Counted from the stretch's first letter, positions 33,907 to 43,061 are shown. The stretch: 64,000 nt of DNA from CAIVAT01 sp964525995 (GCA_964525995.1 CAZGIM010000001.1:1-64000), one strand, 5' to 3'. Notes: generated by a model not told the origin, from the letters alone. Numbers and translations: made by a program.

Positions 33907-34648
33907 AATAGTAAATCCTGATGGTGGCGGTGTCTTTCAGGAAATTGATTTTATTGATCGTGATCCTGTGAATCTTAAGCCCGGTTCGGGCTCGCAGGTC
34001 CTCAATCAGTTCATTGTGATTTTCCGGTTTAATTTTTTCGATCAGTTCGTACTGAACATTTTTTGATAATTCACGTTTAAAGATCAGATTCCCGTCGAGC
34101 AGGTATATACCTACAAAAATGACCCCGTGTAAAATTCCAAGTTCGTAATATTCGAGCTGAATGGCGCTGATCAGACCGATCCCGATAAACACGAACAGGT
34201 AACTCATGTCTTTCAGCGATATTCCGGCACTCCGGTAACGAAGCATGGAAAATACTGCAAACAATCCGAATGCAGCACCCATGGATATTTTTACTTTATT
34301 CAGAACAAACGTAAGTACAAAGATCACCAGGTTAAAAATGATGTAGGTGAAGATGTAATCCATTTTTTTATAATTCGGATAATAGATTAAGCAAATGATC
34401 AATAAAACGGTGATTATGTTGATGGCAAGGCTGATAAAAAATGCCGCATCGATATCGATCACATCTTTATCTTTCTTTTTATCCGTTTTCTTGCCTTTTT
34501 CTGACGAAGCATCGGTAAGGGTGGGATCGCTCTCAGTCGAAACCTCAGTCTGATCGGAGCTCTTTTCAGACGTGATAGCAAAACCGGCCGGAGTAAGGGC
34601 CATCAGGAACCATGACATCAATAAACAGAGGAATATTCTATTTTTCAT
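33899..34648 (-). CDS. DUF4956 membrane protein with signal peptide and charged linker
   Basis: This 249-residue protein has the DUF4956 core at about 75-240: several TM helices, then 'GAAFGLFAVFSMLRYRSAGISLKDMSYLF' and a C-terminal cytoplasmic alpha/beta part. Unlike many DUF4956 proteins it begins with a signal peptide or TM segment ('FLCLLMSWFLMALTPAGFA') followed by a Ser/Glu/Lys/Asp-rich linker (about 25-65). DUF4956 genes recur beside VTC-domain and CotH genes. It overlaps the VTC gene by 4 bp, so the two are translationally coupled and may form a complex. Confidence 0.87.
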   Translation of the reverse strand: MKNRIFLCLLMSWFLMALTPAGFAITSEKSSDQTEVSTESDPTLTDASSEKGKKTDKKKDKDVIDIDAAFFISLAINIITVLLIICLIYYPNYKKMDYIFTYIIFNLVIFVLTFVLNKVKISMGAAFGLFAVFSMLRYRSAGISLKDMSYLFVFIGIGLISAIQLEYYELGILHGVIFVGIYLLDGNLIFKRELSKNVQYELIEKIKPENHNELIEDLRARTGLKIHRITINKINFLKDTATIRIYYYE

Positions 34649-35394
34649 TTTTTGATTATTTTCTGAATTCCGAGAACTTTCATTTTGTAATTATTCTTTT
34701 TTACGTCAGGCTCGAGCAACGAAATCCCCAGGCAATATTTACTGACGGGAAAGGGATTGATGTGATGGGCATGCATCACCCGTGTAAAAGAGGATTTTTT
34801 TGACCGTCCCTGTTTTATTTCGGCAATGACCAATCCAGGAGTTTTATATTCCTGTTCCCGGATTCGGAATTTCAGGTCTGTGTCGAGGGTCAGCCGATCG
34901 GTCAGATTTTTATTAACCAACGTTATCCTTTTAAAACTGACATCCAACGCCGGGCAAAGCATGGAAAGGGTGTAGGGAGAAAATTGGGAGAGCAATTGTT
35001 CCTTCATGCGTTCCATTGCCGGGGTATTTTCTTTCAGTTTAATTCTGTTTTTTAAAGTACGGCCCTTATTGGATTTGAATTTAATTTCGAAAAATTCAAT
35101 ATTCGATTCGCAATATTTTCGGTACCGGATCTTGTGCCGGTTTAATTTTCCGTTTTGATGCAATGTATACATCCTGCGATCAGGAGTGTCGAGGTATTGG
35201 GTTTCGTAACCACAGAATCTGGTATCATTTATTTCAAAAACAAAATAATCCTGTTTCATGGATCCGATAATTTCAGGAAGCCCAGAGGAATGAAACACAT
35301 ATTTTTGATCCATCCGGTCCATCAGTTTAACTTCGTCCATCTGATCCAGCGATATGGGATAAAAACCGGAAATGATTTCATCAATAGTAGACAT
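34645..35394 (-). CDS. VTC-type polyphosphate polymerase domain protein
   Basis: This 249-residue protein carries the VTC tunnel domain known from yeast Vtc4: 'LMDRMDQKYVFH' near the start, 'YLDTPDRRMYTLHQNGK', the basic strand 'HKIRYRKYCESNIEFFEIKFKS' and 'GRTLKNRIKL', ending with 'GLVIAEIKQGRSKKSSF'. Yeast VTC makes polyphosphate from ATP; bacterial versions beside CotH and DUF4956 have no proven activity that I know of. It has no TM helix and overlaps genes on both sides (4 and 14 bp), so it probably works at the inner face of the membrane with DUF4956. Confidence 0.88.
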   Translation of the reverse strand: MSTIDEIISGFYPISLDQMDEVKLMDRMDQKYVFHSSGLPEIIGSMKQDYFVFEINDTRFCGYETQYLDTPDRRMYTLHQNGKLNRHKIRYRKYCESNIEFFEIKFKSNKGRTLKNRIKLKENTPAMERMKEQLLSQFSPYTLSMLCPALDVSFKRITLVNKNLTDRLTLDTDLKFRIREQEYKTPGLVIAEIKQGRSKKSSFTRVMHAHHINPFPVSKYCLGISLLEPDVKKNNYKMKVLGIQKIIKK

Positions 35395-35947
35395 AATCCC
35401 ACTTCTTTTCTGATTCCACCGCGTTACCGGCGGAGAGTGATTTTTTTCCTGTTTTTAACTTTTTGCTGTTATAGGTGAAATGGTTTGTCCTGATTAAGGT
35501 GCCTGTTCCGTTATATATCATCTCTTTAATCTTTGCTCCTGAGGCATCGTAGATCATGACTGTTTTTTTCAGGACAACACCGGAAGGGTTTAATTCCGTT
35601 TCTTCCGTTTTATCGTTGAAGGCATTGAATTTCGATATCTGATGTTTATATTTTTTCGTTTCACTGTCGAATTCAATCTCCTCCAGTTTATTGTTGAATT
35701 TGTCATACCGGGTAGTCTGCCTCAGTACTTCAATGCCTTGTGAGTTGTACTCAATATTAAGGGTACACAAGCCCAGGCGGTTAAATTCACTGTAAGATGT
35801 CTTACGGGTGGATGGTTTCCCGTTTTCAAGAGTCGTCTCCCATTCAGTAATGGACTGTATGTTGTTTTTTTTACGTTCCTTTTTGTTTTGGGCCTGGGCG
35901 CCTACAAGGGTAAGCATGCACAGCAGTACTAACACGTTTGTTCTCAT
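35381..35947 (-). CDS. Secreted YD/RHS-like repeat protein
   Basis: This 188-residue protein has a signal peptide ('VLVLLCMLTLVGAQAQ') and a very basic stretch ('NKKERKKNN'). It continues with short repeats of the form 'YDKFNNKLEEIEFD', 'FNAFNDKTEETELNPSG' and 'YDASGAKIKEMIYNG', which resemble YD/RHS-type hairpins. No enzyme motif is visible. It overlaps the VTC gene by 14 bp and follows the lipoprotein gene by 6 bp, so it is a cluster member. I do not recognise a named family. Confidence 0.6.
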   Translation of the reverse strand: MRTNVLVLLCMLTLVGAQAQNKKERKKNNIQSITEWETTLENGKPSTRKTSYSEFNRLGLCTLNIEYNSQGIEVLRQTTRYDKFNNKLEEIEFDSETKKYKHQISKFNAFNDKTEETELNPSGVVLKKTVMIYDASGAKIKEMIYNGTGTLIRTNHFTYNSKKLKTGKKSLSAGNAVESEKKWDYVYY

Positions 35948-35953
35948 GAAAAA

Positions 35954-36388
35954 TTATTTGAATATGACGATATCTGGAATTTCAAAATCCTGTTTTTTAT
36001 TTGGAACTATAACATCCCGGATCACCGGGATCTCGGCGACTGATTGCAGCGTTGAATCCTTGGAATAAGCATAAACATGGTAAGTGCCTTCACGGAGGTA
36101 TTTGAATTCGTAGGTTCCATCATAAGCTGTCCGGATCCTGTCGCCATAGTCACGATCATCGCCATAGATAATGTAGACCCAGATATCAGGGCCGTAATAT
36201 TCCTGTTCCAGAACGGTCATAGTAGCATTGTAGTCCTTTACATAAACTTTTCCGTAAATAGTAGCTTTTCCCCCCCGGCCCGGCTCCTTTTCACAGCCAG
36301 AAAGGATTACTCCGGCCAAAAGCATCAGAAGCCAACCATACCGGAATCCGGACACGGGAATTTTCATTTTTTTCAGGTTTGTTTTCAT
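35954..36388 (-). CDS. Lipoprotein with carboxypeptidase-regulatory-like domain
   Basis: This 144-residue protein has a signal peptide ending at the lipobox 'LSGC' (Cys about 32) followed by one beta-sandwich: 'ATIYGKVYVKDYNATM', then 'TAYDGTYEFKYLREGTYHVYAYSKDS'. This is the pattern of carboxypeptidase-regulatory (CarboxypepD_reg/SdrD B-like) domains. It is probably anchored in the outer membrane. It starts one base after the CotH gene ends, so it is co-transcribed. It may present or tether the secreted CotH protein, but this is a guess. Confidence 0.65.
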   Translation of the reverse strand: MKTNLKKMKIPVSGFRYGWLLMLLAGVILSGCEKEPGRGGKATIYGKVYVKDYNATMTVLEQEYYGPDIWVYIIYGDDRDYGDRIRTAYDGTYEFKYLREGTYHVYAYSKDSTLQSVAEIPVIRDVIVPNKKQDFEIPDIVIFK

Positions 36389-36389
36389 T

Positions 36390-38663
36390 TCAGATAAGGA
36401 TTATTTTTTTCAGCGAACTTTGACAGCCATTCGTGGCCTTGATAAGGTAAATTCCCCGACGGTAATTCGAAACATCAACAGACTCCATGCTCACCGGGAT
36501 CGTTTCACCTGTAATATGTCGTTGCATGGAGAAGACTTTTTGTCCGAATTCGTTGAAAATTTCAATGGAATAAAGAGCCTTCATATTGTACAACTCTATA
36601 TTTATGAGATTGTATGCCGGGTTGGGAAATACCAGAAAATTAATGGAGGGAGTGGTCCCCACCTGATTCAACCGCGAGAAGGTGGGTGCCATAAAAGTGA
36701 AGGATCCATACCCATTTGGAAACCGGCCGATGCTCTTCTCTTTGATCTGCTGTCCATAAGTCACCGAGTCAATAACCTGTTGCAGACTATTCGACATAAA
36801 TAATGAACCCCCGGATGCCGGAAGGGAAAAATTAATTTGCAATCCCAGGGCAGATTCATCCGATGGTCGCAGGATTAAGTAAGTTTTAGGTTGTATCAGA
36901 GTATCCGGAAAAGCCCATTTTAAAGGGTCCGACAGATCGTCTGTAAGATGAAGCCCGGCGAGACTGACGGGTTCATCAATGGTGTTCACCAGCTCGACCC
37001 ATCCTCCGGAGTCCCCCTGATCAGAAGGAACACACTTTATTTCATTGATCGTGAAGGTACCCGCTTCCGGAATCGGGTAGATGGTATAATACTCATACGC
37101 AGCTCTTTCTGGTGAGAATGCCCCTGCACTGTCATTCTCAGCGTAAATATAAAATTCGATAATATTACCCCTGACCGGAATTTCCGTCCCGTAAAGTCCA
37201 TCATACGGATCGCCGTCCTGATGCTGACCATCGTCAAAAAATGGGATTTTTTCGAAAACGGCACCGGTTTTCTCCCGGTAACCGACGAATGACATCGCAG
37301 CCATGGTAAGGTTTGCATGGATCCAAACTGATTTCCCCTTAACAGGATTTTCAGGGGTATGGATGACTTCAGTAATGACCGGCTCCCCGCTGAATCCTTC
37401 TACTGTATCAAGATAGTTCAATCGTGCCTGCATCAGGTCTTTTATTCCCGGATATTCGATCATACTGCCGGTCCCGCCAACGGTAACGGTCAGGTTCGAA
37501 ACAAAATCGGAATCCGAATAAAACTTGTTTGGGTCGTTGTAAACATGTTCTGCAATGAGGTTTTGAAGCTCCCGGCCCCGTTCAAAATATCGATTGTTCC
37601 TGACTTGCTCATTTAGCATGGTACGCATATGAGCCAGATACATCTTGCGGAGTGTGTCATTGCTGAAAAGACTGGTCATTAACGGCCTGGGTGAGACCGC
37701 GAATGACAGGTGTTCCAAAGGATCCAGGATTTTTAACTGAGGTATCGACAATCCCTGAAAATGATAGGATCCATCAGATTCCCTGAAGCTTCCGAACGAC
37801 ATGTTCAGATCCCACAAAACGGGATTAAAAACACCATTCATATCCTGGCACAGATAGTAGTTCTGGGCATACCCGATATAGCTGTCCAGGTTGAGAAAAA
37901 CAAAATTGAAAGCATGCATCCACAAGGCCCGGTCGATGTCAAGCGCCCGTGCTACGCTGCCACCGGAACTGTCCAATGATCTTATCAGATTGAAAAGGTC
38001 GGACCATCCGTACGTTGATTCCAGTTTGTAATACGGGAAATAATCCGACGAATCATTACCGTGAGTGAAGGCTAGGTTGGCATTTTGTCCGAAAGGATAT
38101 TGCAATTTGTCGGGTTCACCTTTGATTAAGGGGGCCTCACCAGTACCAAAATGCTGTTCCTGGAACGAACTGGTAATCGCTTCAACATTGGTGTACAGTC
38201 CGATAAGTGTATCATTAATATATAGATTGGCGTAATTTGCACGGGGTGACGGTAAATAGGTACCTGCTATTTCATAGGCAAGCACTTCCCTTACAAAGGA
38301 AGGGTCATGGATGACATTGCTGAGCTTGATCTTTGTAAATCCCTGGTAATTCTGATTTTTCAGGTGGTAATCCAGATCCAGGTTGAATGGATTCTTCACC
38401 ACATCCGGATTATAGGAGCTGTAACCTTTGTACCTGATGCCAACCTGGTGTAAAACAGAACCATCGATCGTGACAGTTCCGGTCAACCGTCCTTCATCAC
38501 CTGCATATTGAAACAGGCTGTCGAGAATATGACGCCAACCTTTTTCCGTGAATGTTATCCGGATTTCCCTGACTGCTTCGGTGCCATAGAAATCATATTG
38601 AGCTTGCGCCAAGGAAACAGAGACAAGTGCAAAAGTAAAAACCAGGGCGAATGCTTTATTCAC
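36390..38663 (-). CDS. CotH kinase-like surface protein with lamin-tail domain and T9SS sorting domain
   Basis: This 757-residue protein has a signal peptide and a CotH domain (about 25-380): 'RYKGYSSYNPDVVKNPFNLD', 'VLAYEIAGTYLPSPRANYAN', 'LYINDTLIGLYTNVEAI' and 'LWDLNMSFGSF'. Spore-coat CotH is an atypical secreted protein kinase. A Big-like segment follows, then a lamin-tail domain (about 540-650, 'GWVELVNTIDEPVSLAGLHL') and a C-terminal T9SS type A sorting domain ('FLVFPNPAYNLINIEL'). The product should be exported by T9SS to the cell surface. It overlaps the propeller gene by 4 bp. Kinase activity is inferred from family only. Confidence 0.9.
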   Translation of the reverse strand: MNKAFALVFTFALVSVSLAQAQYDFYGTEAVREIRITFTEKGWRHILDSLFQYAGDEGRLTGTVTIDGSVLHQVGIRYKGYSSYNPDVVKNPFNLDLDYHLKNQNYQGFTKIKLSNVIHDPSFVREVLAYEIAGTYLPSPRANYANLYINDTLIGLYTNVEAITSSFQEQHFGTGEAPLIKGEPDKLQYPFGQNANLAFTHGNDSSDYFPYYKLESTYGWSDLFNLIRSLDSSGGSVARALDIDRALWMHAFNFVFLNLDSYIGYAQNYYLCQDMNGVFNPVLWDLNMSFGSFRESDGSYHFQGLSIPQLKILDPLEHLSFAVSPRPLMTSLFSNDTLRKMYLAHMRTMLNEQVRNNRYFERGRELQNLIAEHVYNDPNKFYSDSDFVSNLTVTVGGTGSMIEYPGIKDLMQARLNYLDTVEGFSGEPVITEVIHTPENPVKGKSVWIHANLTMAAMSFVGYREKTGAVFEKIPFFDDGQHQDGDPYDGLYGTEIPVRGNIIEFYIYAENDSAGAFSPERAAYEYYTIYPIPEAGTFTINEIKCVPSDQGDSGGWVELVNTIDEPVSLAGLHLTDDLSDPLKWAFPDTLIQPKTYLILRPSDESALGLQINFSLPASGGSLFMSNSLQQVIDSVTYGQQIKEKSIGRFPNGYGSFTFMAPTFSRLNQVGTTPSINFLVFPNPAYNLINIELYNMKALYSIEIFNEFGQKVFSMQRHITGETIPVSMESVDVSNYRRGIYLIKATNGCQSSLKKIILI

Positions 38664-39871
38664 TGTACCATGACTTTTTTCGTGATTTTTACCGAGTTGA
38701 CTACCATGCTCAGAAAATAGAGACCCGGCTTCAGAGAACTGAGGTCCAGTTTACCGTTACAAGTTTCTCCTGTCTGTCGGAGCATATATTTCCCCGTTAC
38801 ATCAAAGAGGATGATTTCATCAGGAAGACGGGATCCTTTCAGGTATAAAGTATTGCCGACGGGGTTTGGGAACAAGGTTATTGCATCGACGACCTCAGAC
38901 CCGATCCCGGAGTTTTGGTCCTTTAGCCGGGATACACCGCTACCTGTGGCAATCCAAATAATATCCTCCGCATCAATGGCAAGTTTCTGTACCATATTAT
39001 TAACAAGGCCATCAGCAGCAGTAAAAGCAGTCCAGGTAAGGTCACTCTTTTTAATAATCCCTCCGGCATGCGTATAATCGTCATACACTCCTATCCACAA
39101 AACATCCTTTGAATCGAATGAAAGATCTTTAACGTACAGGGGCAGGGTAACCGATGACGTCCTGAAGTTCGCCACCCATTGCCCTGCTTTCGTTAGTTCG
39201 GAAATTCCTAGATAAGTCCCGATCCAGGCATTGCCGTTTCCGTCAAAAGCAATGGCGCTGATATTGTTATCGACAAGGCTGTCGGCTGTCGTGAAGGTTG
39301 TAAAAGTGGTTCCGTCAAATTTAGCCAATCCGCCAAGCCATGTCCCGAACCAGATATTGCCGTCAGAATCACTTTTGATGACACTAATCATATTGACCGG
39401 TAATCCATTTCCTGTGGTATAGTTTTGCCAGGTCGACCCATTAAAATGTGAAACACCGCTGTTGGTGCCGATCCAGATACTGCCATCGGAAGCTGCTCCG
39501 AGACAGGTGACCATGTCATCAATCAATCCGTCGGCAACCGTGTAGGAACTCCATTGTGTTCCGTCGAATACGTTGACACCGTAATCTGTACCTGCCCAGA
39601 TGTGATTGTTCTTATCGGCGGCAATACAATTGATATAATTGTCAAGTAAACCGTTTTCTTTTGTATAGGTAACCCATGATTCTCCATCAAAGCGTGCGAT
39701 GCCATTCTGTGTTCCGACCCATGTCATGGAATTATTATCAGTCGTGACACAGAGCACATTGTCGGAGGGTAATCCATTGGAAGTCGTATAGTTGGTGAAT
39801 GTCTGAGCCGATAGTAAAGATCCAGACAGCAGGAATAATGAGAAAAGCAAAGAAAAAACCATTGTTTTCAT
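38660..39871 (-). CDS. Two-component-regulator-type beta-propeller protein with T9SS sorting domain
   Basis: This 403-residue protein has a signal peptide ('LLFSLFLLSGSLLSAQ') and at least six propeller repeats of about 40-45 residues with the 'WVGT-x-x-G-I-A-R-F-D-G' pattern ('WAGTDYGVNVFDG', 'WIGTNSGVSHFNG'). A C-terminal T9SS sorting domain follows ('ITLFPNPVGNTLYLKG'). The repeats match those of periplasmic sensor parts of hybrid kinases, but no kinase domain is present, so it is a free secreted propeller. It overlaps the CotH gene by 4 bp and may serve as a ligand-binding surface protein for the cluster. Confidence 0.88.
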   Translation of the reverse strand: MKTMVFSLLFSLFLLSGSLLSAQTFTNYTTSNGLPSDNVLCVTTDNNSMTWVGTQNGIARFDGESWVTYTKENGLLDNYINCIAADKNNHIWAGTDYGVNVFDGTQWSSYTVADGLIDDMVTCLGAASDGSIWIGTNSGVSHFNGSTWQNYTTGNGLPVNMISVIKSDSDGNIWFGTWLGGLAKFDGTTFTTFTTADSLVDNNISAIAFDGNGNAWIGTYLGISELTKAGQWVANFRTSSVTLPLYVKDLSFDSKDVLWIGVYDDYTHAGGIIKKSDLTWTAFTAADGLVNNMVQKLAIDAEDIIWIATGSGVSRLKDQNSGIGSEVVDAITLFPNPVGNTLYLKGSRLPDEIILFDVTGKYMLRQTGETCNGKLDLSSLKPGLYFLSMVVNSVKITKKVMVQ

Positions 39872-39882
39872 TTTTTCGATTT

Positions 39883-41556
39883 TTATCGTGAAAGAATTAT
39901 TTTTTTAATAAGAACATTTCCTGCCGTCAATTTGATTTTCAGGAAATAGATACCATTTTTCAATGATGATAAATCGATGGAACTGTTGTTATCAATCTGC
40001 AGTAACTGTTTCCCGGTCATATCTGAAGCAATCACTGTGAAAAGCCGGTTATCAAGAAAAGTTCCCGATAGGTTGATCATCCCTGTCGAAGGATTCGGGT
40101 AGATTATAAGCGATTCCTCTGATTTCTCCGGCGAGGAGGAAGCAATGTAGTTATATGCTTCCGAAAGTGCCGAATAGCATCCGTTGCCGTCGTTGGTCCT
40201 GACCTGAAAAGATGCGTTCAGGGTCGGGTCAAACGTCTGGTTGGTTGCGCCAGGCACTGAGTCGCCATTCATGTACCATTGGTATCCCGGCGCCTCGCTC
40301 GAGATCAGGCTGGCTCCCGATAAAGAAATGGAAGGCACCGTCATACCATCGACAAAACAGGCTGTATAACGATAGGCATGAACACTGGCACCGGATACCG
40401 TCTTTGACCAGACTGTGGTTTGATTTGAATCGATTTCGTATATGTAGCGGGCTCCTGAGATGCAAATAAGGGTATTTCCGTTGGGTAACTGCTGGGAGTT
40501 TCCCAGGTCCTGAATGGCATTGCCGCTGTAGGTGTGCCTCCAGGTGTAGGTTGAGGGTGCAAACGCCGACCCGATATTGATCAGGTAATTGTAACCATTG
40601 TATGGCGGTTCTATCAAGTCGACGCACGACTTGCCTCCGGAACCACCACGGTTATTGAAACCCACCAGATATCCTGCCTTTGGGCAATTAGCAGGAACCC
40701 AGTGTGCATCGTGGACGATATTGAATATGGTGGTTCCGGAGGCCTGGTAGGCGGCCGGGTTTCCCCACCGGTAAAGGAAATCACCACCTTTGCCCGAGTT
40801 TCCGCCGGTATGGCCTGCAGCCTCTGCTGTGGTTGTACTATGATCGATCACATAGATCTCGTTTAAATTATGGGATGAAAAGGTGATCTGGTCGAGTTCG
40901 GGGTTATAATCAATGCCGTTTACATGCATCCAATCCTGGTTAGCCTGGTAATTGATGTTTAGCAATTCAGGGTGATTCACGATGGAGGTAACATAATTGT
41001 CCTTGGAGGAGTTTGCGCTCTGGCACAAATGATCCCAGACATGCCATTCCCAGACCACGGTTCCACCGGTAGTTCCTGATGGCTGGATCTCTACGATCTT
41101 GTCGGGCCACATGGTAATGTTTTTGGTGCATCCTGCCTGTGTCACTTCCGACGAACTTTTGACTTCATAAGCGATCAGCAGAACATTTCCATTCGGCATT
41201 GGACAAATGTCGTGATGAGAACAATACTGTGAGGTGGAATAGGTAAAATCCCATATCACGTTATTATTCCAATCGATCTTTTGAACGCCCCCGCAAACTC
41301 CACCACCACCAAAATAAGGATTTTGCTTCAGTATCGTACTCAAAAGCACCCGGTTCGGGAGCAGGTACGAAGAGTATCCGATTTTCGAGTTGGATGCAAA
41401 ATTGAAGGTATGATAGGTAGTACCATCCATTTTGATCAGATAAGCCTTCGTGCCATTTTGCACACTATAAAGAGTATAATCACCATAGGTCTGGGAACTG
41501 ACCGGGTTGCCTGAAAATATCAGAAGGGCTAAAATCAGAAAACAGGTCTTGTGCAT
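39883..41556 (-). CDS. Arylsulfotransferase-like (ASST) surface protein with T9SS sorting domain
   Basis: This protein of about 557 residues has a signal peptide ('CFLILALLIFSGNPVSSQ') and an ASST-type propeller with 'YCSHHDICPMPNGNVLLIAY', 'WMHVNGIDYNPELDQITFSS' and 'IVHDAHWVPANCP'. A C-terminal T9SS domain follows ('LIIYPNPSTGMINLSG'). True ASSTs transfer sulfate between phenols; most Bacteroidota homologues are untested. I chose the ATG at 41556 because a TATGTTTG box lies at 41572-41579, just upstream. An ATG at 41691 would add 45 residues that mask the signal peptide. It is the first gene of the ten-gene leftward cluster. Confidence 0.85.
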   Translation of the reverse strand: MHKTCFLILALLIFSGNPVSSQTYGDYTLYSVQNGTKAYLIKMDGTTYHTFNFASNSKIGYSSYLLPNRVLLSTILKQNPYFGGGGVCGGVQKIDWNNNVIWDFTYSTSQYCSHHDICPMPNGNVLLIAYEVKSSSEVTQAGCTKNITMWPDKIVEIQPSGTTGGTVVWEWHVWDHLCQSANSSKDNYVTSIVNHPELLNINYQANQDWMHVNGIDYNPELDQITFSSHNLNEIYVIDHSTTTAEAAGHTGGNSGKGGDFLYRWGNPAAYQASGTTIFNIVHDAHWVPANCPKAGYLVGFNNRGGSGGKSCVDLIEPPYNGYNYLINIGSAFAPSTYTWRHTYSGNAIQDLGNSQQLPNGNTLICISGARYIYEIDSNQTTVWSKTVSGASVHAYRYTACFVDGMTVPSISLSGASLISSEAPGYQWYMNGDSVPGATNQTFDPTLNASFQVRTNDGNGCYSALSEAYNYIASSSPEKSEESLIIYPNPSTGMINLSGTFLDNRLFTVIASDMTGKQLLQIDNNSSIDLSSLKNGIYFLKIKLTAGNVLIKKIILSR

Positions 41557-41571
41557 AAGTCTTTTTTCCTG

Positions 41572-41579
41572 CAAACATA
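41572..41579 (-). promoter_or_regulatory. Putative -7 box (TATGTTTG) of the ten-gene CotH/VTC cluster
   Basis: On the minus strand TATGTTTG fits TAnnTTTG and ends 16 bp before the ATG at 41556. No well-spaced -33 TTTG is visible. The stretch 41580-41811 has no gene. Confidence 0.35.
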
Positions 41580-41811
41580 TTTTCCAAACAAGCCCTCCGA
41601 AAACAATATCGACCAATTTCATGATTGTTCCCCCGAAAACTATTTTTTTTATAACAGCCAGCCAACCTCCTCCCGATAAGCATTTCATCATCGCCGGTAT
41701 CAGGTATCAATTGGTGGCACAGAAGACAGGCAGGTGATTTCAGCCAAAAATAGCTACCGGATATGACAATTATTTATATCTTTAGCCCGAAAATTCCAAA
41801 TTTCCGGCACC

Positions 41812-42399
41812 ATGAAAAAATTTTTGACATTAATCCTTTCGGTGATCCTGATCGGCCTTGGCAGTTGTAAAAAAAGCGAAACTCCAATTGCAAATGTTTT
41901 CCAGATATTACCGTTGAAAATCGGCTATAATTGGCATTATCGCACAACGATCAACGATACCATCGTACTCAATCATGACAATCTTGTGGAAAAGGATACG
42001 ACCATCGGCAGTAACGAAAACTGGTTCATACTAACCTATGATCAGAATACCAGGATGATCTGCAAAAATCGTGGGGATGGTCTTTGGTTTTTTATCACCA
42101 ATCCTACGTTTCCTCAGGGGGCCGAGTCCCTGTATTACCGGTATCCCTCCACCGAGAATTACCGTTATCAAACGGTGGATGGAGTGGTTGTTACGGTTGC
42201 GTCAATCAGTACAAAGGTGACGGTTTCTGCAGGGACATTTCATTGTTACCGTTACAATACCACCTATCCGTCAGGGGAAGTGTACAGCGAATATTTTGCT
42301 CCCGGAGTTGGCATGATCCTGCTTGAGAAATACGATGTATCGACAGGATATAGCAACATAACCGAAAGGACTGAACTCGTTTCCTACAGTTTCAATTAA
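41812..42399 (+). CDS. Lipoprotein of unknown function
   Basis: This 195-residue protein has a lipobox 'IGLGSC' (Cys about 19) and a single beta-rich domain ('FQILPLKIGYNWHYRTTIND', 'TVSAGTFHCYRYNTTYPSG', 'YFAPGVGMILLEKYD'). This resembles small Bacteroidota lipoproteins in which a 'G-x-G-x-I' strand follows a 'Y-F-A-P' turn. No catalytic motif is visible. It lies divergently from the CotH cluster and 14 bp upstream of the O-methyltransferase gene. Confidence 0.7.
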   Translation: MKKFLTLILSVILIGLGSCKKSETPIANVFQILPLKIGYNWHYRTTINDTIVLNHDNLVEKDTTIGSNENWFILTYDQNTRMICKNRGDGLWFFITNPTFPQGAESLYYRYPSTENYRYQTVDGVVVTVASISTKVTVSAGTFHCYRYNTTYPSGEVYSEYFAPGVGMILLEKYDVSTGYSNITERTELVSYSFN

Positions 42400-42413
42400 T
42401 CCCCTGATGGAGC

Positions 42414-43052
42414 ATGATCCCTCAGGAAATAGAAGAATACGCCGAGCGACATACCACACCGGAACCCGGGTTTTTGTCTGAAATCGCGCGTGAGACCCAT
42501 CTGACCCAGGTTTATCCCCAAATGCTTTCAGGACATTTGCAGGGGACACTGCTCCGGATGATTACAGCCATGCTGAATCCCCGCAGGGTATTGGAGATCG
42601 GCGCCTTCACAGGCTATTCGGCCATCAGTCTTGCCCTGGGTTGTTCCTCGCCGGAGAGCATGGTCCATACCATCGAGGTGAATCCTGAACTGGAGGAAAT
42701 CATCAAACGTTCCATCCGGAATGCAGGTTTGGATTTAAAGATCCGGCTGCATATCGGCAATGCCCGGGAAATTATTCCCCGATTGGATGAAGTCTGGGAT
42801 CTGGTTTTTATCGATGCCGATAAATCGGGATACCTCGATTATTATCAAATGATTTTGCCCCGGGTGCGGCCGGGTGGATTTATTCTTGCTGATAATGTCC
42901 TCTGGGATGCCCGGGTAATAGGGAATAAGGTAAAGAATGACAAAGATACCCAAGGGATTGTGCGATTTAATGAATTCATTATTCGCGACGACCGGGTCGA
43001 AAACCTGCTGTTGCCGTTGAGGGACGGACTGATGATAATCAGGAAGAAATGA
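42414..43052 (+). CDS. SAM-dependent O-methyltransferase (class I, COMT-like)
   Basis: This 212-residue protein is of the bacterial caffeoyl-CoA/catechol O-methyltransferase family. The SAM-binding loop is 'RVLEIGAFTGYSAISLA', the acidic strand 'VHTIEVNPE', and the metal-binding Asp region 'DLVFIDADKSGYLDYY' with 'GGFILADNVLWDARV' after it. The substrate is unknown. It converges with purE with a 9-bp gap. Confidence 0.9.
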   Translation: MIPQEIEEYAERHTTPEPGFLSEIARETHLTQVYPQMLSGHLQGTLLRMITAMLNPRRVLEIGAFTGYSAISLALGCSSPESMVHTIEVNPELEEIIKRSIRNAGLDLKIRLHIGNAREIIPRLDEVWDLVFIDADKSGYLDYYQMILPRVRPGGFILADNVLWDARVIGNKVKNDKDTQGIVRFNEFIIRDDRVENLLLPLRDGLMIIRKK

Positions 43053-43061
43053 GTTGCGGGA

